44,677 nt of DNA. Source: Planctomycetota bacterium (GTDB lineage Bacteria > Planctomycetota > PUPC01 > DSUN01). The notes beneath the pieces are model-generated. The model did not search any database, was not told the origin of the DNA, and was given only the letters and a program-made list of their open reading frames with translations. Location: contig DAOOIT010000049.1 of the NCBI GenBank assembly GCA_035384565.1, positions 1 through 44,677 on the forward strand, given 5' to 3'. Both the position numbers and the translations under genes were made by a program. Below are positions 1 through 8,169 of the stretch, piece after piece (position 1 is the first letter of the stretch; every line of letters begins with the position of its first letter).

Positions 1-50
1 CGGCCAGAATCGCGGGCGTCGCAGTCCCACGCGGATTCTTGGACAGGCTC
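1..50. other. Left-edge noncoding sequence
   Basis: This is the fifty bases downstream of the YjbQ stop codon, cut by the window edge. I see no gene, terminator or promoter in it. Positions 41-55 (GGACAGGCTCCTAGG) equal a 15-mer at the right end of the repeat copy near 14231-14245, but the match does not extend further, so I do not call a repeat copy here. Confidence 0.4.
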
Positions 51-440
51 CTAGGTGGTGACGACGAGGCAGCGGCGGTGGCGGGGGCCGTCGAACTCGC
101 ACAGGTAGATGGCCTGCCAGGTGCCGAGCGAGAGGCGGCCGGCGGCAATGGGCGCCGTGACCGAGGAGCCCATGAGGCTGGCCTTCACGTGGGCGTCGGA
201 GTTGCCCTCGGAGTGGCGGTAGTCGCCCGCGCGGGGCACCAGGCGGTCGAGGGTGGTCAGGATGTCGCGCGCCACGTCGGGGTCGGCGTTCTCGTTGATG
301 GTGATGCCCGCCGTCGTGTGCGGCACGAAGACGTGGCAGAGGCCCTCGGTGACGCCCGCTGCTCGGATGGCCCGGTTGACCTCGGCCGTGATGTCTACCA
401 TCTCGGTTCGGCTTTGAGTGGGCACCATGAACTCGTGCAT
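51..440 (-). CDS. YjbQ/UPF0047 family protein
   Basis: A 129-residue protein spanning the whole YjbQ (UPF0047) family, close to the usual family length. Visible family signatures are HVFVPHTTAGITINENADP (about residues 37-55), the acidic/His segment around HSEGNSDAHVKASLMGSS, and the C-terminal LGTWQAIYLCEFDGPRHR. The conserved His and Glu/Asn residues of the first segment belong to the presumed metal or active site. Some family members have been reported to have weak thiamine-phosphate synthase activity, but the physiological role is uncertain. I start at the ATG at 438-440, which has a GGAG-like site upstream (AGGAGCGTCCC on the minus strand); the frame is open much further upstream but that stretch reads as the shadow of neighbouring genes. 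It is the last gene of a minus-strand operon, 14 nt after the Sm-like gene. Confidence 0.9.
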   Translation of the reverse strand: MHEFMVPTQSRTEMVDITAEVNRAIRAAGVTEGLCHVFVPHTTAGITINENADPDVARDILTTLDRLVPRAGDYRHSEGNSDAHVKASLMGSSVTAPIAAGRLSLGTWQAIYLCEFDGPRHRRCLVVTT

Positions 441-454
441 GGGACGCTCCTGGG

Positions 455-742
455 TCAGTAGATCTCGACGTCGCGCAGCAGCGACACGCTGATGACTTCG
501 GCGATCCGCACGGTGGCCGCCCGGCGGTTGGTGCGGATGCCGAGCTTGTGGGCCTCCATGATGTAGTGGTCCTTGGTCGAGGAGCCGTCCGAGGTGTCGT
601 GGACGTCCACGTTCTCGAGATGGAGGTACTCGGGGGCGACCTGGGTGAGGGTGCCAAGGATGATGTAGGATGAGCGCGTGTCGAGGACGACCTGCTGGCC
701 GAGAAAGGCATCGAGAGGGCCGGGGGAAGGGGGCTGGGTCAT
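455..742 (-). CDS. Small Sm-like (LSm fold) protein, function unknown
   Basis: A 95-residue soluble protein. Its pattern LDAFLGQQVVLDTRSSYIIL then GTL, YLHLENVDVHD resembles the beta strands of an LSm/Sm fold (bacterial Hfq is a relative): a short N-terminal helix, then V-x-L-D-T, a G-x-L turn and a hydrophobic YLxLxxVDVHD strand. The family assignment is inference from this pattern, not from a search. There is no signal peptide or membrane segment. The ATG at 740-742 overlaps the stop codon of the upstream gene by four bases (ATGA), which implies translational coupling. It sits between a secreted SGNH protein and YjbQ in one operon. What it binds, RNA or otherwise, cannot be told. Confidence 0.75.
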   Translation of the reverse strand: MTQPPSPGPLDAFLGQQVVLDTRSSYIILGTLTQVAPEYLHLENVDVHDTSDGSSTKDHYIMEAHKLGIRTNRRAATVRIAEVISVSLLRDVEIY

Positions 743-3700
743 GGCTTGATCTGCCCTGCGATGGCCTCGGCGATGCGGCGGTGGGCCGCCTGGTTGGGGG
801 TATCGAGGTAGAGGCCCTCCGCCGAGGGTGCGGCGTAGCAGGCCTCGAGCCAGTCGGCGCCCTCGGGCGCGAGGAGCGCGTGGAGGTCGAGGAACCCCGC
901 GTGATGCTGGCGCGCCACCCGCGCGGCGGCCTCGGTGTACAGGCGGGAGAGGCGGACGTTGCGGGGGCAGGGGGGCGGGGAGACGATGAGGATCTTGATG
1001 GGCCTGCCCGTGGCCCGCACGGCGTCAATCATCAGGTCGAAGGAGCGGGCGAAGTCGCGCTCGCCGACGGCTTGCTGGACGTCGGCCAGGCCCGGGCTGA
1101 GGACGATGACGTCGGGCAGCGGCCGCAGGGCCTCGAGGGTGCGTGCGAGGAGGATGATGTCGGGGAGGGTCGGCAGGAGGCCTGTGGTGCGCTGGACGAA
1201 CTGGAAGGCGCGTCCGCTGGCGGCGAGCGACTGGTCGAGGAGAGTGACATAGTCGTCGAGCTTCTGGCCGGGCTGCGGCGGGCCTGCCATGCGGTCGCCC
1301 AACAGCAGCACGCGGCGGCGGCTGGCGAGGTGGCGGTCGCGGAACCAGCGGGCGAAGACCCATTCGAGGTGGCGATCGGCGTCCTCGATCTCGGAGGCGA
1401 GCATGACGCGGCGGCCCAGGTAGTCGTGCAGGCTGCCGAGGCCTCGCTGGAGGAGGTTCAGGTCGGTCTCCGCCACGACCTTCCAGTTGCGCAGCGAGCC
1501 GTCGAAGAGTTCGGCCGGGGGTGGCGGCGGCGGGCCCTCGGGCGCGGGCGGGGGCGCGGGGGCCGGCGGGATGCGACTCAGGGCGACGCGGCGCACGGCG
1601 ACCTGGGCGCTGAGGGCCGCGTGGAGGCCGAAGGGGGTGAGCGCGTCGAAGGCCAGGGGGAGCGCGTTGTCGGCCTTGGCGCGCGGCACGTCCACCACCG
1701 CTTTGCCGTCCAGCCAGGCCTCCACCTTGGCGTCGGTCACGCGCAGGCGAATCTCGTGCCAGCGGCCCGGGGTGAAGCGGACATCCCAGGCCCGTGGGCG
1801 CAGCGTGCAGTGTGCGCTGCCGACGGGGAACGTGATCTGGCAGAGGTTGTGGCCTGCGAGACACTGGGCGTCGAGCGAGACCACGTAGTTGAGGGTGGGG
1901 AATTCGCCGGTCCAGGCGACGCCTGTGTAGGGGCCGCCGGGCCCCAGGATGATCTGGCCGTCCTTGACGGCGACGGTTCCCGGGGTGCCGAGGGTGGTGA
2001 ACGGCACGATGCGCGCGGCGGTCTCGAGCACGGTCTGGTTGCCGAGGCGCACGTCGAGGTCGAGCAGGGCCGTCTTGTCGGGCAGCTCCTTCATGTCGAC
2101 CGGCAGGATGCAGAAGTTCTCGTCCTTGCCGTCAATGCGGAGGTCCTGGCTCACGATGATCTGGCGCCCGTCGCGGTTCTCGAGGCGGCCGGTGGCCCGG
2201 ACGATGACAGGGCTGAAGCCCGTGTTGCGCAGGCGGACGGCGATGCTGGTGCGCTCGTCGTAGTAAACGATGTTCGAGAAGCTCACGATGTCGAGGGACA
2301 GGTTCAGCTTCTCGGTGGGGCGCGGGTCGCAGTAGACGGTCTGCTGGTACTGCCCTGCGGGCTTGCCGCCTACGCTGGCCTGGAGGGTCACGGGGAAGCC
2401 CGCGACCGTGGGGCCGGCCGGCACCTCGAAGAGGCAGCCGGGGGACCCCTCGTGAGACTGGGTGCCGTTGCCGAAGTCCCACGAGTAGGCCGCGGCGGCC
2501 TCGGGGCCGAGCCGGCTCAGATTGGTGAACTGGACGAACTGGTACCGCTTGCCGTTCTCGGCGGTGACCGATAGGGGGGAGAGCTCGTAGGTGAAGAAGA
2601 CCTGGGAGGTCAGCGACTGGGCCTCGGCCGCCACGATCTCGGCGGCGATGCGGTTGACGAAGAAGCTGGGGGGCACGAGTTCGAAGACCGTGTCAATCGG
2701 GCGTTGCCAGCCGAGGCGCGTGTTCTGCTTGCCGGTCTCGGCCGCAATCATGAGCAGATGGTGGTAGCCCTGCGACAGTTCGATCTTGCCGCGGTGCTCG
2801 AAGTTGCCGGCGACCTGGTAGTAGAAGCTGGGCCGTTGGGCGGTGAACTTGCCGTCGAGGAAGAGGTAGGCCGGGGCGGCGCTGTCTACCGAGAAGCGCC
2901 AGTAGCCGGCGATGTCGCAGTAGACGAAGCTCTCGTAGACGCTGAGGTGGTAGGCCCCCTCGTATTCGAGGGGGTTGGCCCGGTTGTCAATCTGGGTGAG
3001 GCTGGCCGAGCCCACGAAGGCCGGGCTGTTGCGCAGGGCGGCGCGAATCTGCTCGACCGGCACTTTGCGGTAGGTGCCGCGGGCCTCCTCGAGCGCGTTG
3101 AGCAGGTTGCCGTCGGTCACGCGCCAGCCGTAGAGGTTCACGGTGGCGGCCTTGGGCGTCCAGCGCGGCGCCTCGCCCTCCGGCTTGGGGTTCCCGTAGT
3201 AGATGAAGTAGTCGGCCGAGGTCAGCACGTCCGACTCGACGGGAATCCCCTGCGCGATGTTCGGTGTGGTCTTGTCCACGACGCGGGCGACGCAGGTCTT
3301 CTCGGCGACGGAGTCCACCTCGAGGGTGGCGATGCGGCCGGAGCCGGCCAACGCGTAGAAGCGGGTTCCCGGGGTGACGGCCTTGTCGGCCCCGATGTTC
3401 AGGGGGACGGTCTTCGTGGCGTCCTGGATGGCGGTGGCGAGCTGGCCGGTGATCGTGCGGCGGGCCGGGAAGGTGACGGTGAGCAGCCCGCGCCCGTCGG
3501 GCCCCTCGGCGACGCAGGGGAGCAGGTTGCCGCCGGCGTCGAGCACGCGGACCTCCTGCTGCGCGCTGCCCTGGAGCTTCGCGAGGCAGGGGATCCTGGC
3601 TTCGGCGGCCACGAGGTCGTCGCCGGCGTTCGGGGGTCTGTAGCGGAAGCCCAGGGGCTCGCAGGGTGCCAGGCGGACACGGACCTGGGTGCGATGGGAC

Positions 3701-3807
3701 CACGCCGGGTTCCACCACCCGTCCGGGGCGCCGGCGTGGGCGGGCGGGGCGAGGACCCCGGCGAGGGCGATCAGGGCGGCGATTGGCCAGTGAGCGGCAA
3801 CGCGCAT
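739..3807 (-). CDS. Large secreted multidomain protein with C-terminal SGNH-hydrolase-like domain
   Basis: A protein of 1022 residues. Residues 1-25 form a signal peptide (MRVAAHWPIAALIALAGVL, cleaved near AHA-GAP). The mature N-terminus has the WWNPAWSHRTQVRV pattern of DUF2341-type domains. A PA14-like segment follows (YWRFSVDSAAPAYLFLDGKF), then a PKD-like segment (AYSWDFGNGTQSHEGSPG), a lamin-G/DUF1080-like segment (WHEIRLRVTDAKVEAWLDGK), a proline-rich linker, and a C-terminal SGNH/GDSL-like domain (RRRVLLLGDRMAG; VIVLSPGLADVQQ; LIVSPPPC). The canonical GDS is GDR here, so the catalytic serine may be missing. The ATG at 3805-3807 lies one base after the stop of the glycosyltransferase gene, so the two are probably co-transcribed. 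It probably acts on or binds exported polysaccharide; that is inference from the domains and the neighbour. Confidence 0.8.
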   Translation of the reverse strand: MRVAAHWPIAALIALAGVLAPPAHAGAPDGWWNPAWSHRTQVRVRLAPCEPLGFRYRPPNAGDDLVAAEARIPCLAKLQGSAQQEVRVLDAGGNLLPCVAEGPDGRGLLTVTFPARRTITGQLATAIQDATKTVPLNIGADKAVTPGTRFYALAGSGRIATLEVDSVAEKTCVARVVDKTTPNIAQGIPVESDVLTSADYFIYYGNPKPEGEAPRWTPKAATVNLYGWRVTDGNLLNALEEARGTYRKVPVEQIRAALRNSPAFVGSASLTQIDNRANPLEYEGAYHLSVYESFVYCDIAGYWRFSVDSAAPAYLFLDGKFTAQRPSFYYQVAGNFEHRGKIELSQGYHHLLMIAAETGKQNTRLGWQRPIDTVFELVPPSFFVNRIAAEIVAAEAQSLTSQVFFTYELSPLSVTAENGKRYQFVQFTNLSRLGPEAAAAYSWDFGNGTQSHEGSPGCLFEVPAGPTVAGFPVTLQASVGGKPAGQYQQTVYCDPRPTEKLNLSLDIVSFSNIVYYDERTSIAVRLRNTGFSPVIVRATGRLENRDGRQIIVSQDLRIDGKDENFCILPVDMKELPDKTALLDLDVRLGNQTVLETAARIVPFTTLGTPGTVAVKDGQIILGPGGPYTGVAWTGEFPTLNYVVSLDAQCLAGHNLCQITFPVGSAHCTLRPRAWDVRFTPGRWHEIRLRVTDAKVEAWLDGKAVVDVPRAKADNALPLAFDALTPFGLHAALSAQVAVRRVALSRIPPAPAPPPAPEGPPPPPPAELFDGSLRNWKVVAETDLNLLQRGLGSLHDYLGRRVMLASEIEDADRHLEWVFARWFRDRHLASRRRVLLLGDRMAGPPQPGQKLDDYVTLLDQSLAASGRAFQFVQRTTGLLPTLPDIILLARTLEALRPLPDVIVLSPGLADVQQAVGERDFARSFDLMIDAVRATGRPIKILIVSPPPCPRNVRLSRLYTEAAARVARQHHAGFLDLHALLAPEGADWLEACYAAPSAEGLYLDTPNQAAHRRIAEAIAGQIKP

Positions 3808-3808
3808 C

Positions 3809-5968
3809 TTAGTCCTTCGCTGTGGCCGACGTGTCGAGTCCGTGATGGGTCTTCTCCCACTTGAAGGGGTTGGAGAACAGTTGGAGGAACCCCTTCCAGG
3901 CTCCGAGGCTGATGAGCACCCAGTAGACGGGCGAGAGCATCGCATGGGGGATGAGGCGGTAGAGCCTGCGGCGGACGCACGCCCAGACGTGCATGAAGAT
4001 GAACACGAAGTTGGCCAGGAACAGGGTGACGGTGATCACGAAGAAGCACTGGGACCAGGTGTTCCAGAACGGGTTGCCGCGGGGGTCGGCGAACCACATC
4101 TGCCACACCCAGGGGCCGTCCCAGTTCAGCCAGCGGTCCCAGGGCCAGTCGCCGGGCTGGAAGCTGGCCTGGAACGCCCGGGCGGCCGACCAGGACCAGC
4201 CCTGGAGGGCCAGGTCGTGGACCCAGCAGGCGCCGTAGAAAAGCATGAGGAGCCAGAAGATGGGGTTGAGGACGAGCATGAGCGACAGGCCGCCCACCGA
4301 GGTGAGGAAGCCGAGCATTCCGGTGAAGCCCAGGCGCCACATGGCCCGGAGGGGATTGCGCATGTGGACGAGGTGCGTCTGGATGTAGCCCTTGACCCAG
4401 CGCGAGCGCTGCCGCACCCAGTTCCAGAGCTTCGAGTTCGCCTCCTCCCAGGTGGTCGAGTCGAGCACCTGGGTGCGGTAGCCCATCTTGTGGAGACGGA
4501 TGCCGAGGTCGCAGTCCTCGGCCACATTGAACGGGTCCCAGCCGCCGATGGCCCGGAGCACGTCGGTGCGGAAGTGGTTGGAGGTGCCGCCGAGCGGGAT
4601 GGGCGAACCGAGCCTGTGGATGCCGGGCAGGAAGAGGTCGAACCAGGTGCTGTACTCGATGGTGAACCACTTCGTCAGCAGGTTCTGGTCCACGTTGTAG
4701 TAGTTGAGCTTGGCCTGGAGGCACACGGTCTGGGCCTTGCGGAAGAGGAGGCGGCCGAGCAGGCCGCGCGGCGCGTTGGCCTTGCGGAAGGCGACGATGG
4801 CTTTCTTGAGCTGGTCGCGCTCGGGGCGATCCTCGGCGTCGTAGATGACGAGGTACTCGCCCCTGGCGCGCTCGAGGCCGTGATTGCAGGCTTTGGGCTT
4901 CGTCTTGGGCATCGCGTCCGGGACCACCACCAGCTCATAGGTCGCCGGCAGCCGCGCGTGGCGGCAGACCTCCAGCGTGGCCTTGTCGTCGGCCTCCAGC
5001 AGCAGCTTCACGTCCAGCTTGTCCTGCGGGTAGTCCAGCCGGCGGATGTACCGGATGATCTTCCCCGCGACCTCGGTCTCCTTGTACAGCGGCACCAGGA
5101 TCGTGTAGATGGGCAGCTCGTCGTCCTTGAGCGCCGCGATCTCGTCGTCGGTGACCTTGACCTCGGCTGGGCTGATGAGGGCCAGGATCACGGCCAGGAG
5201 CTTGTAGGCGATCACGATCAGGTAGAAGCTGCAAAAGACGTGGAAGACATGGAGGAAGCGCAGCACGTGCCAGTTGAAAAGGTAGAGCGCGCCCAACAGC
5301 AGGGCAAGGTACCAGAGCTTCTGGTGCAAGGCCACCACGCGGTTGGCCGCCTCGTTCGGGTGCCGCGCGACGAAGTTGCGCACCGTGTGGTCCGGGTGGG
5401 CGAGGCCGAAAGCCTTGTCCCACCGCGCCCGGCGGAACTCCAGGAACGGCAAGAGAAGCAACCGCACGGGCAGGAGCAGGACCTGGAGGGGCAGGTTCCA
5501 CCACCGGCAGGGCAGGAAGAAGTGCGGCCGCGGCCCCGAAGGCGCCCCCTCGACGGGCGCGAAGGAGACGCGCACGATGGAGGCGCCGCCGTCGGGGGCG
5601 ACCTCGATGACCGAGGACCCCGTGCTCGTGCCGGCCCCGGCGAGGAGGCGGACCGGGGTGTCCTCGGAGCCTGTGGAGAAGCGCAGCACCGTGCGGCCCG
5701 CGCGAATCGTGTCGTCGTGATGGAGGGGCACGATCCCGTGCACGCGCTCGTCGTTGACGTAGGTGCCGTTGGCGCTCTGGAGGTCCTCGAGCAGATACTC
5801 GGCGCCGTCGTGGTGCACCGAGAAGTGCGCGCGAGAGGCCTGCTCGTCGAGGAGGATCAGATGCACGTCGCTGCCACGGCCCACGACGACGCGGGAATCG
5901 CGGGGCAGGACGAAGGGCGACTCCGGCTCGATCTTGGCGCCCGAGATGAGGAACAGCTTGGCAGGCAT
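3809..5968 (-). CDS. FHA-domain family 2 glycosyltransferase (membrane polysaccharide synthase)
   Basis: A protein of 719 residues. An FHA domain occupies about residues 22-100 (GRGSDVHL, SRAHF, SANGTYVN), which reads phosphothreonine in this family. A processive GT2 catalytic domain follows: PLYKETEVAGKIIRYIRRLD, the donor-site DAED, the acceptor-site EDCDLGIRLHKMGYRT, and the QxxRW-type QRSRWVKG. Two transmembrane helices precede the catalytic domain (LALLLGALYLF; FYLIVIAYKLLAVIL) and about four follow it. The catalytic part resembles XagB-like and cellulose-synthase-like enzymes that polymerise and export a glycan through the inner membrane. The FHA domain suggests control by a Ser/Thr kinase; no kinase gene is in the window. 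I choose ATG 5966-5968 because AAGGGGG stands 4-5 nt upstream; an in-frame ATG at 6004 lacks this. It is first in the operon and has its own promoter. Confidence 0.88.
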   Translation of the reverse strand: MPAKLFLISGAKIEPESPFVLPRDSRVVVGRGSDVHLILLDEQASRAHFSVHHDGAEYLLEDLQSANGTYVNDERVHGIVPLHHDDTIRAGRTVLRFSTGSEDTPVRLLAGAGTSTGSSVIEVAPDGGASIVRVSFAPVEGAPSGPRPHFFLPCRWWNLPLQVLLLPVRLLLLPFLEFRRARWDKAFGLAHPDHTVRNFVARHPNEAANRVVALHQKLWYLALLLGALYLFNWHVLRFLHVFHVFCSFYLIVIAYKLLAVILALISPAEVKVTDDEIAALKDDELPIYTILVPLYKETEVAGKIIRYIRRLDYPQDKLDVKLLLEADDKATLEVCRHARLPATYELVVVPDAMPKTKPKACNHGLERARGEYLVIYDAEDRPERDQLKKAIVAFRKANAPRGLLGRLLFRKAQTVCLQAKLNYYNVDQNLLTKWFTIEYSTWFDLFLPGIHRLGSPIPLGGTSNHFRTDVLRAIGGWDPFNVAEDCDLGIRLHKMGYRTQVLDSTTWEEANSKLWNWVRQRSRWVKGYIQTHLVHMRNPLRAMWRLGFTGMLGFLTSVGGLSLMLVLNPIFWLLMLFYGACWVHDLALQGWSWSAARAFQASFQPGDWPWDRWLNWDGPWVWQMWFADPRGNPFWNTWSQCFFVITVTLFLANFVFIFMHVWACVRRRLYRLIPHAMLSPVYWVLISLGAWKGFLQLFSNPFKWEKTHHGLDTSATAKD

Positions 5969-6024
5969 CGAGCCCCCTTGTCGCATCCTCCCGTGATGGC
6001 GCATCCGGCGCGCGCGACCGCGGG

Positions 6025-6053
6025 ATTATACTGTCGCCTGCGCGGCGAGTCAA
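6025..6053 (-). promoter_or_regulatory. Promoter of the glycosyltransferase operon
   Basis: On the minus strand, TTGACT (6053-6048), a 17-nt spacer and a perfect TATAAT (6030-6025) stand about 57 bp before the chosen start at 5968. Predicted transcription starts near 6018. Confidence 0.75.
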
Positions 6054-6200
6054 GGAAGGTGTTGGCCTCCGGCTCCGGCGGGGGCCGAAGTGCGGGAAGC
6101 ACGGCGAAATCGGCGTCACAAAGCCCATTCCGAATGACCCTCGAGGCGGGACCAAGGCGGCCGCGGGCCGCGAGGGGAGTGTGTAACGGCTACGTAACTA

Positions 6201-6241
6201 GGGCGCAAAACCCTTGCGCCCGGCCACCGCCGCGGTATAAT
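6201..6241 (+). promoter_or_regulatory. Promoter with operator-like inverted repeat for the first TPR/secretin-N protein
   Basis: TTGCGC (6214-6219), 16 nt, then a perfect TATAAT (6236-6241). The -35 box lies in the right arm of a perfect 8-bp inverted repeat: GGGCGCAA (6201-6208), loop AACCC, TTGCGCCC (6214-6221). The dyad could be a repressor site or could fold as a hairpin; the position over the -35 box favours an operator. The 5969-6278 intergenic space holds this and the divergent promoter, and nothing else I can read. Confidence 0.65.
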
Positions 6242-6278
6242 CCCGGTGGGAGCGGCGGAATGCCGCAGGAGGCCGCAG

Positions 6279-7961
6279 ATGACACCAGCGAGAGCGGCGG
6301 CGTGGGCGACGGTGGCCGGCCTGCTGATGATGTGCCCCGCTTGTGCGACGAGCGGCGAGGCGGTTCCCGCCCCCAAGCCCGACGCGCCGCGCGCCGAGCC
6401 CCGGCTCTCGCCCGAGGAGCAGGCCGCACGCGACCTTCTCGATCGCTACAAGGCCGAGGCCAAGGTCCGGCAGGAGGAACGCCAGCAACTGGCCGCCCAG
6501 CATCTCAAGACCGGCAAGGCCCACCTCGAGATGGGCGCCTGGAAACTCGCCTACGAGCACTTCCAGAAGGCCGTTGCACTCGACCCCTCCAGCGAGGACG
6601 CACAGCAGAATCTCAAGCGAGCCGCCGGGCTCCTCGGCCTCCAGCAAGGCGGCGCCGGCCTGATCGAGGACTACATTGGCCAGGAGAAAGTGCGGGTGGC
6701 CGCGCGGCGCGCGGAGCTGGAGACTCTCTTCGCCCGCGCCCAGGCCGCCTACGAGAAGGGGCAATTCGTCGAGGCCCTGGAGCTCTTCGTGCGGGTGAAG
6801 GCCCGCGCCCAGTACCTGGCGCCCCACCTGGACACGGCCCAGACCCTGGGCCAGGCCGAGACGATGATCGAGAAGTGCAAGGCGGGGATGGACGCCGAGC
6901 GGCGCAAGGCCCAGCAGGACCTCGAGCGGCGCGCCCGGGAAGAGGCCGAGAAGCATCGAGGCAACGGCCAGAGCCTCCTGCGGGAGCGCCAGCGGGCGCT
7001 CCTCGACCAGGCCCAGATGCTCTTCGCCGAGCGGCGCTTCGAGCAGGCCCGGAAGGTCTGCGACGAAGTGCTCCGCGGCGAGCCCGGCCACGCGCAGGCC
7101 AGCGCCCTGCGCGACCAGGCGGCCGATGCCGCCCGCACCGAGGCCCTCGCACACGCGCTGAGCTCGCGCGACGCCGAGACCCGCCGCTGCCTGGACGAAC
7201 TGACGGCCTGCCTGACGGTGCAGAACGAAATCCTCTCGATCTCGCGCGAGCGGCTCGAGGAACTGCGCCGGCGCAAGGGCGAGCCGATGTTCGACGCCCA
7301 CCTGAAGGCGCCCGAGCCCTGGGAGGGCCGCCTCCGCGAGGCGCTCGAACGGCGAGTGACCTTCGACTTCGTGGAGACGCCTCTGCCCGACGTCGTCTCG
7401 TTCCTGGCCAACGTGGCCGACGTGAACATGGTCCTCGACAGCGAGGCCGCCAAGGGCGGCGTGCCGCCGATCAGCCTCCGGGTCGAAAACATGACCCTGG
7501 GCGCCGCGCTGAACTGGATCTGCAAGCTGGTCGGCTTCCGATTCAGCCTGAAGGATGAGGCCGTCTTCCTCTCCAAGCCAGAGCGAATCCCCTCGGCCAC
7601 CGTCACGCGCATCTACGACATCACCGACCTGACGATGGAGATCAAGAACTTCAAAGGCCGCCAGCGCGCCCTTGCCACCGACAGCGGCATCGGACCCGCC
7701 GGGCAGGGCGGCAACCTCCGCGACTTCTTCGGCGACGACGAGGCGGAGCACGAGAAGCCCATGTCGGGCAGCCAGATGATCGAGTTCCTCCGCCAGATCG
7801 TCGGCCCCGACGGCTGGGGCACGGAGGACGGCATGGACCGCGTGCGCCAGGTGGTCGGCCTGCCGGCCGACGAGCGTCCCGGCAAGGGCCAGGAGCTGCT
7901 CGACCTGGTGAGCATTGTCGTGGGCGGGAGGACGTTCCTGGGCGTGAAGAGCCGCGAGTAG
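6279..7961 (+). CDS. Exported TPR protein with C-terminal secretin-N-like domain (paralogue 1)
   Basis: A protein of 560 residues. The N-terminus is a signal sequence (AAAWATVAGLLMMCPACATSG); two Cys lie near the cleavage site but no canonical lipobox. TPR-like helices follow (QHLKTGKAHLEMGAWKLAYE; HFQKAVALDPSSEDAQQNLK), then further helical repeats with coiled-coil character. From about residue 360 there is an STN/secretin-N-like domain: VTFDFVETPLPDVVSFLANV, then NMVLDSEAA and LGAALNWICKLVGFRFSLKD. In planctomycete secretin-like proteins this region precedes a beta-barrel channel; here the protein ends without one. It is 55% or so like the gene at 9609 by eye over the shared domains. ATG 6279 has AGGAGG seven to eight bases upstream and is preferred to an in-frame ATG at 6246. 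It is likely periplasmic or envelope-associated; no function is known. Confidence 0.8.
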   Translation: MTPARAAAWATVAGLLMMCPACATSGEAVPAPKPDAPRAEPRLSPEEQAARDLLDRYKAEAKVRQEERQQLAAQHLKTGKAHLEMGAWKLAYEHFQKAVALDPSSEDAQQNLKRAAGLLGLQQGGAGLIEDYIGQEKVRVAARRAELETLFARAQAAYEKGQFVEALELFVRVKARAQYLAPHLDTAQTLGQAETMIEKCKAGMDAERRKAQQDLERRAREEAEKHRGNGQSLLRERQRALLDQAQMLFAERRFEQARKVCDEVLRGEPGHAQASALRDQAADAARTEALAHALSSRDAETRRCLDELTACLTVQNEILSISRERLEELRRRKGEPMFDAHLKAPEPWEGRLREALERRVTFDFVETPLPDVVSFLANVADVNMVLDSEAAKGGVPPISLRVENMTLGAALNWICKLVGFRFSLKDEAVFLSKPERIPSATVTRIYDITDLTMEIKNFKGRQRALATDSGIGPAGQGGNLRDFFGDDEAEHEKPMSGSQMIEFLRQIVGPDGWGTEDGMDRVRQVVGLPADERPGKGQELLDLVSIVVGGRTFLGVKSRE

Positions 7962-7998
7962 CGCCGCCCCGGCCTCCTGCCCGGGCAGCGACGGGTGT

Positions 7999-8069
7999 AA
8001 GTGCAAGCAGCGTGAAGCACTTAGGTCGGCCAAAAATGCGCTTGCACTGACGTGACGAAGTGATATAAT
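7999..8069 (+). promoter_or_regulatory. rsmB promoter with inverted repeat reaching over the -35 box
   Basis: TTGCAC (8042-8047), 16 nt, then TATAAT (8064-8069). The right arm of a perfect 9-bp inverted repeat, GCTTGCACT (8040-8048), covers the -35 box; its left arm AGTGCAAGC is at 8000-8008. A third partial copy (GAAGCACTT) lies between them at 8014-8022, so the region can also pair AAGTGC with GCACTT. It may be an operator or a terminator of the preceding gene; there is no T-tract. Confidence 0.6.
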
Positions 8070-8169
8070 CCGTGGGCGCGGCAGTCGCGATACAGGGAAG
8101 CCTGGCCGCGTGAAAGCCGCGCCGCCCTTCGACAGTCTCCGGGCGGCCCGAGATCGTCGAAGGTCACCG

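Noticed and set aside
41..55. 15-base match to the right part of repeat copy 1
   Set aside because: It does not extend in either direction, and a chance 15-mer match somewhere in a window of this size is about as likely as not.
441..1028. N-terminal extension of the YjbQ frame
   Set aside because: It overlaps the Sm-like gene and the SGNH protein gene and has no family similarity; YjbQ proteins are about 130 residues.
3842..7558. A very long plus-strand open frame (over 1200 codons) opposite the glycosyltransferase gene
   Set aside because: It is antisense to a gene with clear FHA and GT2 motifs and consists of compositionally biased residues; long antisense frames are expected at this GC content.
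7999..8048. Riboswitch or CRISPR-like repeat upstream of rsmB
   Set aside because: The three related words are short, differ in orientation and are unevenly spaced; a dyad at the promoter explains them.
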